Positions 44,520 to 54,030 are shown, counted from the first letter of the stretch. The stretch: DNA of 64,000 nt from Gemmobacter lanyuensis (GCF_014652355.1 NZ_BMYQ01000011.1:1-64000); one strand, 5' to 3'. Program-made: numbers and translations. Notes: generated from the letters alone by a model not told the origin.

Positions 44520-45485
44520 TCAGAACGTCACCTCAATGGCTATGCCGCGCGCAACTGCACGCTCTACCACCGCCGAGGCAACTGCCAGGTCCTGCAGTGC
44601 GACGCCGGTGCCGTCGAAGAGCGTGATCTGGTCGGCCGCAGTCCGGCCCGGATGGGCGCCATTCAGCACGGCACCGATTTCGGTGATCTGGTCGGCCCGG
44701 ATCAACCCCTGCCGGATGGCATGCTGCGCCTCGCCGATGGAGGTCGATTGCGCGACCTCATCGGTAAACACAGTTGCGCGGGCCAGCAGTGCAGCCTCGA
44801 CCTCTTGCTTGCCTTTGGTATCGGTGCCCATGCAGGCCAGATGCGTGCCCGGACGGACTTGGGCGGCCTGCAGGATCGGGGCGAAAGACGAGGTGACGGT
44901 GATGATCACTTCGGCCTCGGCCCCCATTCGATCCAGATCGACGGCCTCGAAGGGCAGGCCCTTTTCGGCGGCGATGGCGGCAAGCCGGTGCAGATCGCGC
45001 AGGTCGATGTTCCAGCCCAGCACTTTCTCGAAGGGGCGCTGGTCCAGCGCGGCGCGCAGCTGGAAGGTGGATTGATGCCCTGCGCCGATCATGCCGATCA
45101 CCCGCGCGTCGGGCCGCGCCAGATGTTTGATCGACACCGAGGAAGCGGCGGCCGTGCGCAGGGCAGTCAAGAGATTGCCACCGACCACCGCGCGCAGCTG
45201 TCCGGTATCGGCGTTGAAAAGGAAGATCGAGGATTGGTGGTTGGGAAGGCCGCGCGCCATGTTCTGCGGCCAGAACCCTCCGGCTTTCACGCCAAGTGCG
45301 AGGTTTTCCCGGTCAAACCCCGATTTGAAGCCGTAAAGCGCATCGGCATGGCCGATTGCTTCGCGGATCACCGGGAAGTTGGTGGCCGATCCGCGGGCCA
45401 TCGCGGCAAAGACCTGCTCGACCACGGCGACACAGTCGGCCGCCGTGATCAGCCCGGAAATTTCGTGTTCAGGAACGATAAACAT
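44520..45485 (-). CDS. bhcD: Iminosuccinate reductase BhcD
   Basis: A 321-residue NAD(P)H-dependent enzyme of the ornithine cyclodeaminase/mu-crystallin family that reduces iminosuccinate to L-aspartate, the last step of the beta-hydroxyaspartate cycle. The fold is shown by [36 protein letters not shown] and the nucleotide-binding VIGMIGAGHQSTFQ near residue 130. The assignment as BhcD rather than another cyclodeaminase rests on its place directly after bhcC, bhcB and bhcA. Decayed IS110 sequence lies about 160 bases beyond its stop. Confidence 0.92.
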   Translation of the reverse strand: MFIVPEHEISGLITAADCVAVVEQVFAAMARGSATNFPVIREAIGHADALYGFKSGFDRENLALGVKAGGFWPQNMARGLPNHQSSIFLFNADTGQLRAVVGGNLLTALRTAAASSVSIKHLARPDARVIGMIGAGHQSTFQLRAALDQRPFEKVLGWNIDLRDLHRLAAIAAEKGLPFEAVDLDRMGAEAEVIITVTSSFAPILQAAQVRPGTHLACMGTDTKGKQEVEAALLARATVFTDEVAQSTSIGEAQHAIRQGLIRADQITEIGAVLNGAHPGRTAADQITLFDGTGVALQDLAVASAVVERAVARGIAIEVTF

Positions 45486-45539
45486 TCTTGCGCCTTTGCG
45501 AGGGGAGGGATCGGCGGTTTGGTCGCCGATCCGGTGCGC

Positions 45540-46703
45540 TCAGTAAGCCTTGCCGCGGGCTGAGACCGGCCAGAGCGTTTCGACCTTGCCGTTGCGGACC
45601 CCGACATACCAGTCGTGGACGTTGCAGGTGGGGTCGCAATGGCCGGGCACGAGGCGCAGCTTTTCGTTGATCCTCAGCACCCCGCCGAGGTCTTCGACAT
45701 TGCCATGCTCATCAGAGCATTTGACATATTTCACATCGCTGCGGCCATGGATCACCGGCAGCCCGCTGTCCACGGATTGCGCCTTGAGCCCGGCATCCAC
45801 CACGGCAAGTTGCGGCTTGGCATGGCTCATGACGCTTGTCAGGATGAAGAGCGCATTTTCCCATTCGCCCTGATCGATGCGATTGCCGTTCTTGTCGCGG
45901 ATGCGGCCATAATCCGCATCCATGAAGGCGTAGGACCCGCATTGCAGTTCGTTGTAAACGCCCGAGGTGCTTTCAAAGTAATAGGACCCCGTGCCGCCGC
46001 CCGTTACCAGTTTGGGCTGGAGGTTGACGGCCTCCAGTGCTGCCACCGCCTCTTTCACCTGGGTCACGGCGATGTCGATCTTTGCCTGCCGGTCCTCAAA
46101 GCTTTCGATGTGCTGCATTGCGCCCTGATAGGCCTGGATGCCGCTGAACTTCAGGCCGGGGGCGGCTGCAATCGCCTGCGCGATCTCAACGACCGCATCG
46201 GCGGTCTTGACACCGCAGCGTCCGGCGCCGCAATCGATTTCGACCAGGCATTCCAGCGTTGTGCCGTGCTTTTGCGCCGCCGCCGAAAGGTCGGCCACAT
46301 TTGCCACGTCATCGACGCAGACAAGGATGCGGCTGCCAAGCTTGGGCAGGCGGGCAAGGCGGTCGATCTTGGCCGGGTCGCGTACCTGATTGGAGACGAG
46401 CACATCCTTGATGCCGCCGCGGACAAACACCTCGGCCTCGGACACTTTCTGGCAGCAAACGCCGCTGGCGCCGCCCAGCCGTTCCTGCAGCTTCATCACA
46501 TCGACCGATTTGTGCATTTTGCCATGCGCGCGGTGGCGCATGTTATGTGCCTTGGCGTAATCGCCCATCTTGCGGATGTTGCGCTCCAGCGCGTCCAGAT
46601 CGAGGATCAGGCAGGGCGTCTGGATGTCTTTTTCATCCATGCCGGGCAGGGCGGGCACGTCATAACCGACTTCGAGCCCTTCGAATTCCGTTTTCGCAAA
46701 CAT
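45540..46703 (-). CDS. bhcC: Beta-hydroxyaspartate aldolase BhcC
   Basis: A 387-residue PLP enzyme of the D-threonine aldolase/DSD1 family. It joins glycine and glyoxylate to beta-hydroxyaspartate. QTPCLILDLDALERNIRKMGDYAKAHNMRHRAHGKMHKS is the N-terminal alanine-racemase-like barrel with the PLP Lys in HGKMHKS; the metal site near the C-terminus is PGHCDPTCN. The start at 46703 lies ten bases after the bhcB stop; the longer frame reads back into bhcB. Confidence 0.95.
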   Translation of the reverse strand: MFAKTEFEGLEVGYDVPALPGMDEKDIQTPCLILDLDALERNIRKMGDYAKAHNMRHRAHGKMHKSVDVMKLQERLGGASGVCCQKVSEAEVFVRGGIKDVLVSNQVRDPAKIDRLARLPKLGSRILVCVDDVANVADLSAAAQKHGTTLECLVEIDCGAGRCGVKTADAVVEIAQAIAAAPGLKFSGIQAYQGAMQHIESFEDRQAKIDIAVTQVKEAVAALEAVNLQPKLVTGGGTGSYYFESTSGVYNELQCGSYAFMDADYGRIRDKNGNRIDQGEWENALFILTSVMSHAKPQLAVVDAGLKAQSVDSGLPVIHGRSDVKYVKCSDEHGNVEDLGGVLRINEKLRLVPGHCDPTCNVHDWYVGVRNGKVETLWPVSARGKAY

Positions 46704-46713
46704 GATGACTTCC

Positions 46714-47661
46714 TCAGTTCCAGGGCAGGCTGTCGAGATCGACATTCCCGCCCGTGATGATGATGCCGACGCGCTGGCCGGCAAAGACATTGGGGTTCTT
46801 CAGGATGGCGGCCAGCGGCACGGCGCTGGACGGCTCCATCACGATCTTCAGCCGCTTCCAGATCAGCTTCATCGCATCGATGATCTCTTGTTCCGACGCG
46901 GTGAGGATATCCGTCACGTGGTTCTGCACGAAATGCCAAGTCAGATCCTTGAGCGGTACTTTCAGGCCGTCCGCGATGGTATTCGGGGCATCATCGGCAA
47001 TGATATATCCTGCCTTGAAGCTGCGACAGGCATCGTCGGCCTGTTCCGGCTCTGCGGCAAAAATGCGGGTTTTCGGTGCAAGGTGCGACAGCGTCAGGCA
47101 GGTGCCCGAGACCATGCCACCGCCGCCGATCGGGGCGATCACCGCATCCAGCCCCTCGACCTGCTCAATCATCTCGGCCGAACAGGTCGCCTGGCCGGCG
47201 ATCACGCGCGGGTCGTTGTAGGGGTGCACGAATTCGGCCCCTGTTTCGGCCAGCACCTCGGCAAAGACCGCCTCACGCGATGTGGTCGAGGGTTCGCATT
47301 CCACCACCCGACCGCCATAGCCGCGCACGGCATCTTTCTTGGCCTGCGGGGCAGTGTGCGGCATGACCACGGTACAAGGGATGCCGCGCCGTCCGGCAGC
47401 GTAGCTCAGGCAGGTGCCGTGATTGCCGCTGGAATGGGTGGCAACCCCTTTGCGGGCCTGATCATCCGACAGGCCGAAGACCGCGTTCGAGGCACCGCGC
47501 GCCTTGAACGCGCCCGCTTTCTGCAAGTTCTCGCATTTGAAGAAAAGCTCGGCCCCCGTCAGCTGGTTCAGCATACGCGAGGTGAGGATCGGGGTTTGGT
47601 GAACATGGGGTGCGATGCGCGCGCGCGCTGCACGCATGTCTGCGAGGGTCGGGATATACAT
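46714..47661 (-). CDS. bhcB: Beta-hydroxyaspartate dehydratase BhcB
   Basis: A 315-residue fold-type II PLP enzyme that removes water from beta-hydroxyaspartate to give iminosuccinate. FFKCENLQKAGAFKARGA carries the PLP Lys, SSGNHG binds the substrate, and GGGGMVSG is the phosphate cup. It is related to serine/threonine dehydratases but the cluster fixes its role. Start and bhcA stop share bases (TGATG), so the genes are coupled. Confidence 0.95.
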   Translation of the reverse strand: MYIPTLADMRAARARIAPHVHQTPILTSRMLNQLTGAELFFKCENLQKAGAFKARGASNAVFGLSDDQARKGVATHSSGNHGTCLSYAAGRRGIPCTVVMPHTAPQAKKDAVRGYGGRVVECEPSTTSREAVFAEVLAETGAEFVHPYNDPRVIAGQATCSAEMIEQVEGLDAVIAPIGGGGMVSGTCLTLSHLAPKTRIFAAEPEQADDACRSFKAGYIIADDAPNTIADGLKVPLKDLTWHFVQNHVTDILTASEQEIIDAMKLIWKRLKIVMEPSSAVPLAAILKNPNVFAGQRVGIIITGGNVDLDSLPWN

Positions 47662-48839
47662 CAGCCATCCTTCCGTGCGGTCTGGCGGTAGTGTTCTTGC
47701 GCCGCGGCGACCCCTGAGCCAAGCGTAACCGGCAGGCCCAGATCGACCATGACCATTTCGGCCGTGGCGAGGCCTGACAGCGCCATGACATCGGTCAGGC
47801 TGCCCAAATGGCCAATGCGGAACACCTTGCCCGCCACATCGCCCAGCCCGGTGCCGAAGGCCACGCCATAGGTGTGCAGGGCGCGGGCCACGATCCGGTT
47901 GGCGTCAAAGCCGTCGGGTGTGCAGATCGCGCTGACGCTGTCGGAGTGAAGTTCGGTTCGCGCGGCGCAAAGCTTCATGCCCCAGGCGGCGACCGCCTGC
48001 CGCACGCCTTCGGCAATGCGGTGGTGGCGGGCAAAGACATTCTCCAGCCCTTCGGCGAGCAGCATGTCGGTGGCCACTTTCAGGCCGTTCAGCAGTCCAA
48101 CCGGCGGCGTATAGGGAAAGCCATTCGCCGCATAGCCCTTCGTCATGTCGCGGATGTCAAAGAAGGTGCGCGGCAGCCCCGCGTTTTCGACTTGCGCCAG
48201 CGCCTTCGGCGAAAACCCTACGATGGCCAGCCCCGGCGGCAGCATGAACCCTTTTTGCGATCCGGTGACAGCCACATCGACCCCCCAGTCGTCCATGCGG
48301 AAGTCGTAGCAGGCAATCGAGCTGACGCCATCGACCAGAAGCAGCGCCGGGTGACCCGCTGCATCCAGGGCCCGCCGAACGGCCGCGATGTCGGACCGCA
48401 CGCCGGTTGCGGTTTCGTTGTGGGTTGCCAGCACGGCCTTGATCGTGTGGCCGCGGTCCGCGGTCAGGATTTCTGCGAAGCGGTCCACGGGGATGCCTTC
48501 GCCCCAAACCTGGTCCACAACCGTCATGTCGAGACCGTGCCGCTGGCACATGTCGATCCAGCGGTGGCTGAACATACCATTGCGCGTCGCCAGAACGCGG
48601 TCCCCGGCCGAGAGGAGGTTGGTGATCGCCGCTTCCCAGCCACCGGTGCCGGTGGCGGGAAAGACGAAGACTTCGGCGCTGCTGGTTTTCAGGACCTTCT
48701 TTACCCCGTTCAAGGCGGGATGGAGAATGTCGCCGAACAGCGGGCTGCGGTGGTCGATGGTGGGCATATCCACCGCCTTGCGCAGGATCTCGGGGATATT
48801 GGTCGGGCCGGGAATGAAGATCGGGTTCTGGGGGCTCAT
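47661..48839 (-). CDS. bhcA: Aspartate-glyoxylate aminotransferase BhcA
   Basis: A 392-residue class V aminotransferase that transfers the amino group of aspartate to glyoxylate, giving glycine and oxaloacetate, the first step of the cycle. FIPGPTNIPEILRKAVD at the start, VDGVSSIACYDFRMDDWGVDVAVTGSQKG with the PLP Lys near residue 195 and the C-terminal FRIGHLGSLT block are typical of serine-glyoxylate aminotransferases. The start at 48839 is family-like; an earlier Met at 48887 falls in the promoter region. Confidence 0.95.
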   Translation of the reverse strand: MSPQNPIFIPGPTNIPEILRKAVDMPTIDHRSPLFGDILHPALNGVKKVLKTSSAEVFVFPATGTGGWEAAITNLLSAGDRVLATRNGMFSHRWIDMCQRHGLDMTVVDQVWGEGIPVDRFAEILTADRGHTIKAVLATHNETATGVRSDIAAVRRALDAAGHPALLLVDGVSSIACYDFRMDDWGVDVAVTGSQKGFMLPPGLAIVGFSPKALAQVENAGLPRTFFDIRDMTKGYAANGFPYTPPVGLLNGLKVATDMLLAEGLENVFARHHRIAEGVRQAVAAWGMKLCAARTELHSDSVSAICTPDGFDANRIVARALHTYGVAFGTGLGDVAGKVFRIGHLGSLTDVMALSGLATAEMVMVDLGLPVTLGSGVAAAQEHYRQTARKDG

Positions 48840-48909
48840 GGGGGCGCTCTCTGCTGATGCTGCTGGTGTAGCATGGGCAGGTCGCACGGTAAATTTTTCT
48901 GAAAAATAC

Positions 48910-48924
48910 TTCCATTAAATGGAA
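48910..48924. promoter_or_regulatory. Candidate BhcR operator
   Basis: TTCCATTAAATGGAA, with 6-bp arms TTCCAT/ATGGAA, lies in the very AT-rich gap (48890-49010) between bhcA and bhcR. IclR-type regulators bind such palindromes. A second TTTTTCCA word occurs at about 48961-48968. The gap is the expected place for both divergent promoters. Confidence 0.5.
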
Positions 48925-49035
48925 AAATAATAATATTATATATGTTTTTCAAGTATTTATATTTTTCCAATACAGTTCAATTGATTTTGACCGCGCATTT
49001 TTCTATCCTCTGGTTCTGCAAATCTGGGGTTTTTC

Positions 49036-49842
49036 ATGCAAACACCCGTCCGTCGGCGCGGGCGTCCGAAGGGGCTGAAAACAGCCCAGCAGCCTGCCAA
49101 TATTCAAGCCCTGGACCGGGCGCTTGATGTGCTTGAGGCCTTGGCCACGCGCGGCGGCACAACCTTGTCGGAGCTTTCGGCCCATCTGGATCAGGCCCCG
49201 GCGACGATGCACCGGGTGCTTGCGGCGCTTGAACGCCGCAGATACGTCGAATCCGGCACCGCACGACAGGAATGGTTCGTGGGGCCTGAGGCGTTCCGCC
49301 TGGGTTCGGCCTTCCTGCGGCGCACCAATGTGGTTGAAACCTGCCGGCCGGTGATGCGCGATCTGATGATGCGGACGGGAGAGACATCGAACCTCGGGAT
49401 CGAGCGCGACGGCGATGTGCTCTTCGTGAGCCAGGTTGAAACGCACGAGTCGATCCGCGCCTTCTTTCCGCCGGGGACGCGCGCGCCGCTGCACGCCTCC
49501 GGGATCGGGAAGGCGCTGCTCGGCGCATTTGATGATGCGCGGGTGGAAGCCTTCATCAAGGCAGCGACCTTCGTTCGCTTCACGGACAAGACGATCGCCA
49601 GCGCCGCGCAGCTGCGCGACGCCATCTCCGAGATTCGCAAGCGTGGCTATGCGCTGGATGATGAGGAGCGCACGCTGGGCATGCGATGCGTCGCGGCGCC
49701 CGTTCGCAACGGGTATGGCGAGGTCGTGGCCGGGATTTCTGTCTCGGGGCCGACAAGCCGCATGTCCGACACGAGTGTCCGGGAAATGGGCCGCCTTGTC
49801 GTTGAGGCTGCCGCCGAAGCGTCACGCAAGCTCGGCGGCTGA
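49036..49842 (+). CDS. bhcR: BhcR, IclR-family regulator
   Basis: A 268-residue IclR protein. After a basic N-terminal arm (RRRGRPKGLK) comes the winged helix-turn-helix (ALDRALDVLEALATRGGTTLSELSAHLDQAPATMHRVLAALERRRYVE, about 33-80), then the effector domain with the SGIGKALLGAF and GMRCVAAPVRNGYGEVVAGISVSGP blocks. In Paracoccus the equivalent protein regulates the bhc genes in response to glyoxylate. It is divergent from bhcABCD across an AT-rich gap. Confidence 0.93.
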   Translation: MQTPVRRRGRPKGLKTAQQPANIQALDRALDVLEALATRGGTTLSELSAHLDQAPATMHRVLAALERRRYVESGTARQEWFVGPEAFRLGSAFLRRTNVVETCRPVMRDLMMRTGETSNLGIERDGDVLFVSQVETHESIRAFFPPGTRAPLHASGIGKALLGAFDDARVEAFIKAATFVRFTDKTIASAAQLRDAISEIRKRGYALDDEERTLGMRCVAAPVRNGYGEVVAGISVSGPTSRMSDTSVREMGRLVVEAAAEASRKLGG

Positions 49843-49884
49843 ACCCGCCGCCGGCGGTGGAAAATCACTCCCTGCTGTTCCGAA

Positions 49885-49930
49885 ATGTAAACGTTGACAT
49901 AGATACAGAATCTGATGTACACGTTGACAT
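49885..49930 (+). promoter_or_regulatory. Paired LacI-type operators on promoter, site A
   Basis: ATGTAAACGTTGACAT (49885-49900) and ATGTACACGTTGACAT (49915-49930) are two copies of one 16-bp palindrome, starts 30 bases apart. TTGACA in the first and TGTACA in the second are separated by 16 bases and make the -35 and -10 boxes. The same arrangement stands before two other operons (55292 and 60943). The leader to the first gene is about 160 bases and contains an ATGCCGC/GCGGCAT hairpin. Confidence 0.85.
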
Positions 49931-50091
49931 AACGAAGAAGACGGCGAACAGGGAAGCCTTCATACAAACTGTCGGGCTGAAGGGCGCATCCCTTCGCCGC
50001 ATGCCGCGCGCTTGCTTGCGGCATAGGTGCCTCATCGTCTGCATCGAATTGAACCCGGAATACGACAAGCCCTTGGGGGAAGCAAAAAAGC

Positions 50092-51069
50092 ATGTCCGCA
50101 TTACAGTTTCCGCGCGAACGTATCATCGGCATTTATCGCTCGATGCGTCTGATCCGCCGATTTGAGGAACGGCTGATGGAGGAGATGTCCACCGGCGACA
50201 TCCCTGGCAACACCCATCTTTACGCCGGACAGGAGGCCAGTGCGGTCGGCGTCTGTCTGGCGCTGCGCGAGGATGACTATATCTCTTCCACCCATCGCGG
50301 ACATGGACACAGCATCGCCAAGGGCTGTGAGATTGACGCGATGATGGCGGAGCTGTTCGGCAGAGCCACCGGAACGTGTGCGGGAAAGGGTGGCTCGCAG
50401 CACATCGCCGATCTGCGGAAGGGGATGCTGGGGGCCAACGGCATCGTGGCCGGGGGTGCGCCCATCACCTGTGGCGCTGCCCTGAGTGCGAAGCTTCGCG
50501 GCACGGAACAGGTTGCCGTGGCCTTCGCAGGCGATGGTGCGATGAATGAAGGCGTCATGGCCGAAAGCTTCAACCTGGCCAAGATCTGGATGCTTCCCAT
50601 CATTTTCGTCATTGAAAACAATGGCTACGGCGAAGCGACTGCAAATGCGCATGTTTCGGCCGGAAGCTTTACGCGCCGTGCCGAAGGCTATGACATCCCG
50701 ACCGACGAGGTCGATGGCACCGACGTGTTCGCCGTCTATGAGGCCACGCGCGTCGCGGTCGAACGGGCGCGGACCGGCGGCGGGCCGACCCTGCTCCATA
50801 TCCATGTGCCGCGCTATTTCGGCCATTACAGCGGCGATCCTGATACCTATCGCAGCGCCGATGAGAAGGGCGAGATGCGCAAGAACCGCGACTGCCTGCG
50901 CCTCTTCAGGTCCCGGGTTGAGGGCGCGGCTTTGCTTGAAGGTGCGGATCTCGATCAGGTCGAGGCAGAGGTTGAAGACCAGATCAACCAGGCCGTTGCC
51001 GCCGCGCGCGCAGCCCCTCGGCCGGATGCCGCTGCGCTGCATACCGATGTTTACGTGAAATACATGTGA
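50092..51069 (+). CDS. Thiamine-dependent dehydrogenase E1 alpha (acetoin-type)
   Basis: A 325-residue E1 alpha subunit like AcoA. The thiamine diphosphate motif is VAFAGDGAMNEGVMAESFNLAKIWMLPIIFVIENNGYG (about 142-180), and YAGQEASAVGV and STHRGHGHSIAKG line the active site. Acetoin dehydrogenases split acyloins into an aldehyde and an acyl group passed to lipoate. No branched-chain or pyruvate E1 features stand out, and the E2 downstream is of the acetoin type. The substrate is probably a sugar-derived acyloin or diketone. Confidence 0.9.
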   Translation: MSALQFPRERIIGIYRSMRLIRRFEERLMEEMSTGDIPGNTHLYAGQEASAVGVCLALREDDYISSTHRGHGHSIAKGCEIDAMMAELFGRATGTCAGKGGSQHIADLRKGMLGANGIVAGGAPITCGAALSAKLRGTEQVAVAFAGDGAMNEGVMAESFNLAKIWMLPIIFVIENNGYGEATANAHVSAGSFTRRAEGYDIPTDEVDGTDVFAVYEATRVAVERARTGGGPTLLHIHVPRYFGHYSGDPDTYRSADEKGEMRKNRDCLRLFRSRVEGAALLEGADLDQVEAEVEDQINQAVAAARAAPRPDAAALHTDVYVKYM

Positions 51070-51082
51070 GAGGGCGCAATCC

Positions 51083-52093
51083 ATGGCACAGAAATCCTAT
51101 CGCCAAGCGATCAACGAAGCCCTGCATGCGGAAATGGCTCGCGATCCCAACGTCATCCTGATGGGTGAGGACCTGACCGGCGGGGCCGGGGGAAGCGGTG
51201 TGCAAGATGCCTGGGGCGGACCCTTCGGCGTCACGCGCGGTCTGCTCGGCGCCTATGGTCCCGAACGGGTGCGTGACACACCCATCAGCGAGGCCGCGTT
51301 CATCGGGGCGGCGGCGGGCGCCGCACTGACCGGCCTGCGCCCTGTGGCCGAAATCATGTTCATCGACTTCTTGGGCGTCTGTTTTGACCAGATCATGAAC
51401 CAGGCTGCCAAGTTCCGCTACATGTTCGGGGGCCGGGCCCGCACGCCGCTGGTGATCCGCGCGACCTATGGCGCGGGGACGCGGGCCGGATCCCAGCACA
51501 CCCAGGCGCTGCACCCGATCCTGACCCATATTCCGGGCCTCAAGGTCGTCATGCCCAGCACACCCTATGATGCCAAGGGCCTGCTGATCCAGGCGATCCG
51601 GGATGATGACCCGGTCATGTTTCTGGAACACAAGATGCTTTACGACATGGTGGGCGAGGTCCCGGACCGATCCTACACCATCCCCTTTGCGGAAGCGCGC
51701 GTGGTGCGCGATGGCAAGGATGTGTTGCTCATCGGTCTTGGGCGCATGGCCCATATCGCCGAAGCTGCGGCGGAAGAGCTTGCCCGAAACGGAATTTCCG
51801 CCTGCGTGATCGATCCGCGCACCACCTCGCCCCTGGACGTCGAGACGCTGGTCGAATTCGCCGAAAAGATCGGTCGGGTCGTGATCGTGGATGAGGCGAA
51901 CCCGCGGTGCAGCGTGGCGGCCGACATCTCCGCCATTCTGTGTGAGCAATGCTTTGACGCATTGAAAGGGCCGATCCGCATGGTGACGGCGCCCCATACC
52001 CCCGTGCCCTACGCCCCCAATCTGGAAGACGCCTATATCCCCTCGGCTGCGAGGGTGGTCGAGGCGGCCCAATCCCTGCTGAGGACCCGCTGA
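51083..52093 (+). CDS. Thiamine-dependent dehydrogenase E1 beta (acetoin-type)
   Basis: A 336-residue E1 beta subunit like AcoB. SYRQAINEALHAEMARDPNVILMGEDL at the start, DTPISEAAFIGAAAGAALTGLRPVAEIMFIDF in the middle and the C-terminal transketolase domain with GLGRMAHIAEAAAEELARNG and IDPRTTSPLDVETLVE are present. It forms the active site together with the alpha subunit, 13 bases upstream. Three bases separate it from the E2 gene. Confidence 0.93.
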   Translation: MAQKSYRQAINEALHAEMARDPNVILMGEDLTGGAGGSGVQDAWGGPFGVTRGLLGAYGPERVRDTPISEAAFIGAAAGAALTGLRPVAEIMFIDFLGVCFDQIMNQAAKFRYMFGGRARTPLVIRATYGAGTRAGSQHTQALHPILTHIPGLKVVMPSTPYDAKGLLIQAIRDDDPVMFLEHKMLYDMVGEVPDRSYTIPFAEARVVRDGKDVLLIGLGRMAHIAEAAAEELARNGISACVIDPRTTSPLDVETLVEFAEKIGRVVIVDEANPRCSVAADISAILCEQCFDALKGPIRMVTAPHTPVPYAPNLEDAYIPSAARVVEAAQSLLRTR

Positions 52094-52096
52094 GCC

Positions 52097-53209
52097 ATGT
52101 CCAAAATCGAAGCTGTGACCGTCCCGAAATGGGGCATGACGATGACGGAAGGCACGATCGTCACCTGGCTGGTGCAGGAAGGCGACGTGATTTCCAAAGG
52201 CGACGAGATCGTGGAGATCGAAACCTCGAAGCTGACCAATGTGGTGGAATCGACCGCCGCGGGCACCCTGCGCCGTATCGTGCTGGCGGAAGGCGTGACG
52301 GCACCGGTCGGGGCGCTGGCCGCTGTTGTCGCTGACCCGGCGGCGACCGAGGAAGAGCTTGAGGCCTTTATCGCCTCTTATGCTTCGCGCGCCGGGGCAG
52401 GGGGTGAGGACGCCGATGTCCCCACCGCCCGCAAGGTCGAGGTCGACGGGGCCGCCGTCAATTTCCTGTCTCTGGGTGCGGACGAGGGGCCGGTTGCGAT
52501 CCTGCTGCACGGTTTTGGCGGTGATCTGGGCACCTGGATGTTCAATCAGGATGACCTTGCCGCCGAACTGCGGACAGTGGCGATCGATCTGCCGGGCCAC
52601 GGCGGTTCGGCGCCCACGCGGAATACGGACGCCTTTGCCGGGGCCGTCGCTGCTGTTCTGGGGGTGATCGAGACGCTGGGCACCGACCGGGTGCATCTCG
52701 TGGGTCATTCCTTCGGGGGCGGCGTTGCGGCTGCGGTCGCCCGCGCGCTGGGGGATCGTGCCGCCACGGTCAGCCTGATCGCACCAATTGGTCTTGGCCC
52801 GCAGATGGCCGGTGACTTCCTGACCGACTTCATTGCCGCCGACCGGCGCCGACCGCTGCAGAAGGTTCTGGAGCGGCTGGTCGCTGACCCCGGCAAGATC
52901 ACCGCCGAGATGGTGGAAGGCACGCTCAGCTTCAAACGGCTGGAGGAGGTGCCCGAGGCGCTCACGCAGATTGCCGCCGCAATTGCCGATGGCAACCGGC
53001 AGCGCCGCGACATTCGTGGCGATCTCGCCGCATTGCGATGCCCCGTGCAGCTGATCTGGGGCGCACAGGACCAGATCCTGCCCGTTCCGTCCGAGGTGCT
53101 TGGGTCGGCCCGTCTGATCACCCTCGAAGGGGCTGGGCATATGCCGCAGATGGAAGCCTCGGGTTCGGTCAACCGCGAACTGCTCACGCTCATCCGGTCG
53201 GCCGGGTGA
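52097..53209 (+). CDS. Lipoyl-hydrolase E2 of acetoin-dehydrogenase type (AcoC-like)
   Basis: A 370-residue protein with a lipoyl domain (about 1-80, lipoyl Lys in EIETSKLTNVVES) joined to an alpha/beta-hydrolase domain (about 125-370) with the nucleophile in LVGHSFGGG and catalytic His near GAGHMPQ. This fusion replaces the usual acyltransferase core and is the hallmark of AcoC in acetoin dehydrogenase complexes. No peripheral-subunit binding domain is seen. A dihydrolipoyl dehydrogenase (E3) gene is absent from the cluster, so a shared E3 must serve. Confidence 0.9.
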   Translation: MSKIEAVTVPKWGMTMTEGTIVTWLVQEGDVISKGDEIVEIETSKLTNVVESTAAGTLRRIVLAEGVTAPVGALAAVVADPAATEEELEAFIASYASRAGAGGEDADVPTARKVEVDGAAVNFLSLGADEGPVAILLHGFGGDLGTWMFNQDDLAAELRTVAIDLPGHGGSAPTRNTDAFAGAVAAVLGVIETLGTDRVHLVGHSFGGGVAAAVARALGDRAATVSLIAPIGLGPQMAGDFLTDFIAADRRRPLQKVLERLVADPGKITAEMVEGTLSFKRLEEVPEALTQIAAAIADGNRQRRDIRGDLAALRCPVQLIWGAQDQILPVPSEVLGSARLITLEGAGHMPQMEASGSVNRELLTLIRSAG

Positions 53210-53274
53210 TCTCGCATTCCAGTGGCGCGCCCCTCAGCAGACCGGGGCCGCCCCAAACCATGACAGGGTGAAAC

Positions 53275-54030
53275 ATGACTGACCGGCTTCGGGGCAAACG
53301 TGTCCTTCTTACCGGAGGAGTGGCCAATATCGGCCTCGAGATCCTGCAAGCCTTCCTTGCGGAAGGTGCGACCGTAACCTTAGTGGACATTGACGCCACC
53401 CGGGGCGAGGCGCTGGAGCGCGAGCTGGCCCCCAGGGTGCGTTTCATCCGCACCGACCTGACCGACGCCAGCCAGATCGCGGCGGCGGTCGATGCGGCGC
53501 AGGATTGGATGGGGGGGCTTGATACCCTTGTCCTGAACGCAGGTATCCAGCTTTCGGGCGCGATTGATGAGCTGCCGGTCGAGAAATGGGACCTGACCTT
53601 CACCATCAACGTCCGTGCCAACTATTTGCTCGTGCGCGCGGCGCTGCCGCATCTGAAGGCTGCGGGCAAGGCGTCTGTCGTGATGATGTCCTCGCTGGCG
53701 GGTAAGCGCGGCGGGCCGGGGATCACGGCCTATTCCGCCTCGAAGGCGGCGGTCATTGGCATGACCAACTCCTTCGCGCTGGAACTGGCGCCCCATGGCA
53801 TCCGCGTCAATGCGGTCTGTCCCGGCTGGATCGACACCCCCTTCAATAAGCCCATCATCGATTTCATGGGTGGGCGCGGGGCGCAGGACACGCTGGTCGC
53901 ACGCGCCGTGCCGCTGGGCCGACAGGCCAGCCCGGCCGAGGTCGCACCGATGTTCGTGTTCCTCGCCTCGGACGAGGCCTCTTACATCACCGCGCAGGCC
54001 ATCAACATCGACGGCGGCGCCTATAACTGA
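53275..54030 (+). CDS. Short-chain dehydrogenase/reductase
   Basis: A 251-residue NAD(P)-dependent oxidoreductase. RVLLTGGVANIGLEI binds the cofactor, LNAGIQ is the NAG motif, and S-x12-YSASK carries the catalytic Ser, Tyr and Lys; the C-terminus ITAQAINIDGGAYN is typical. GGVANIG deviates from the usual TGxxxGIG. It is likely to oxidise or reduce a hydroxyl/keto group of the pathway intermediate, perhaps a sugar alcohol. Confidence 0.92.
   Translation: MTDRLRGKRVLLTGGVANIGLEILQAFLAEGATVTLVDIDATRGEALERELAPRVRFIRTDLTDASQIAAAVDAAQDWMGGLDTLVLNAGIQLSGAIDELPVEKWDLTFTINVRANYLLVRAALPHLKAAGKASVVMMSSLAGKRGGPGITAYSASKAAVIGMTNSFALELAPHGIRVNAVCPGWIDTPFNKPIIDFMGGRGAQDTLVARAVPLGRQASPAEVAPMFVFLASDEASYITAQAINIDGGAYN

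Noticed and set aside
45615-46757. 380-codon plus-strand frame opposite bhcC
   Set aside because: Shadow of bhcC, which has strong family motifs.
50984-53140. 718-codon minus-strand frame opposite the E1 beta and E2 genes
   Set aside because: Antisense to clear family members; rich in His, Arg and Gly as expected of a shadow frame.
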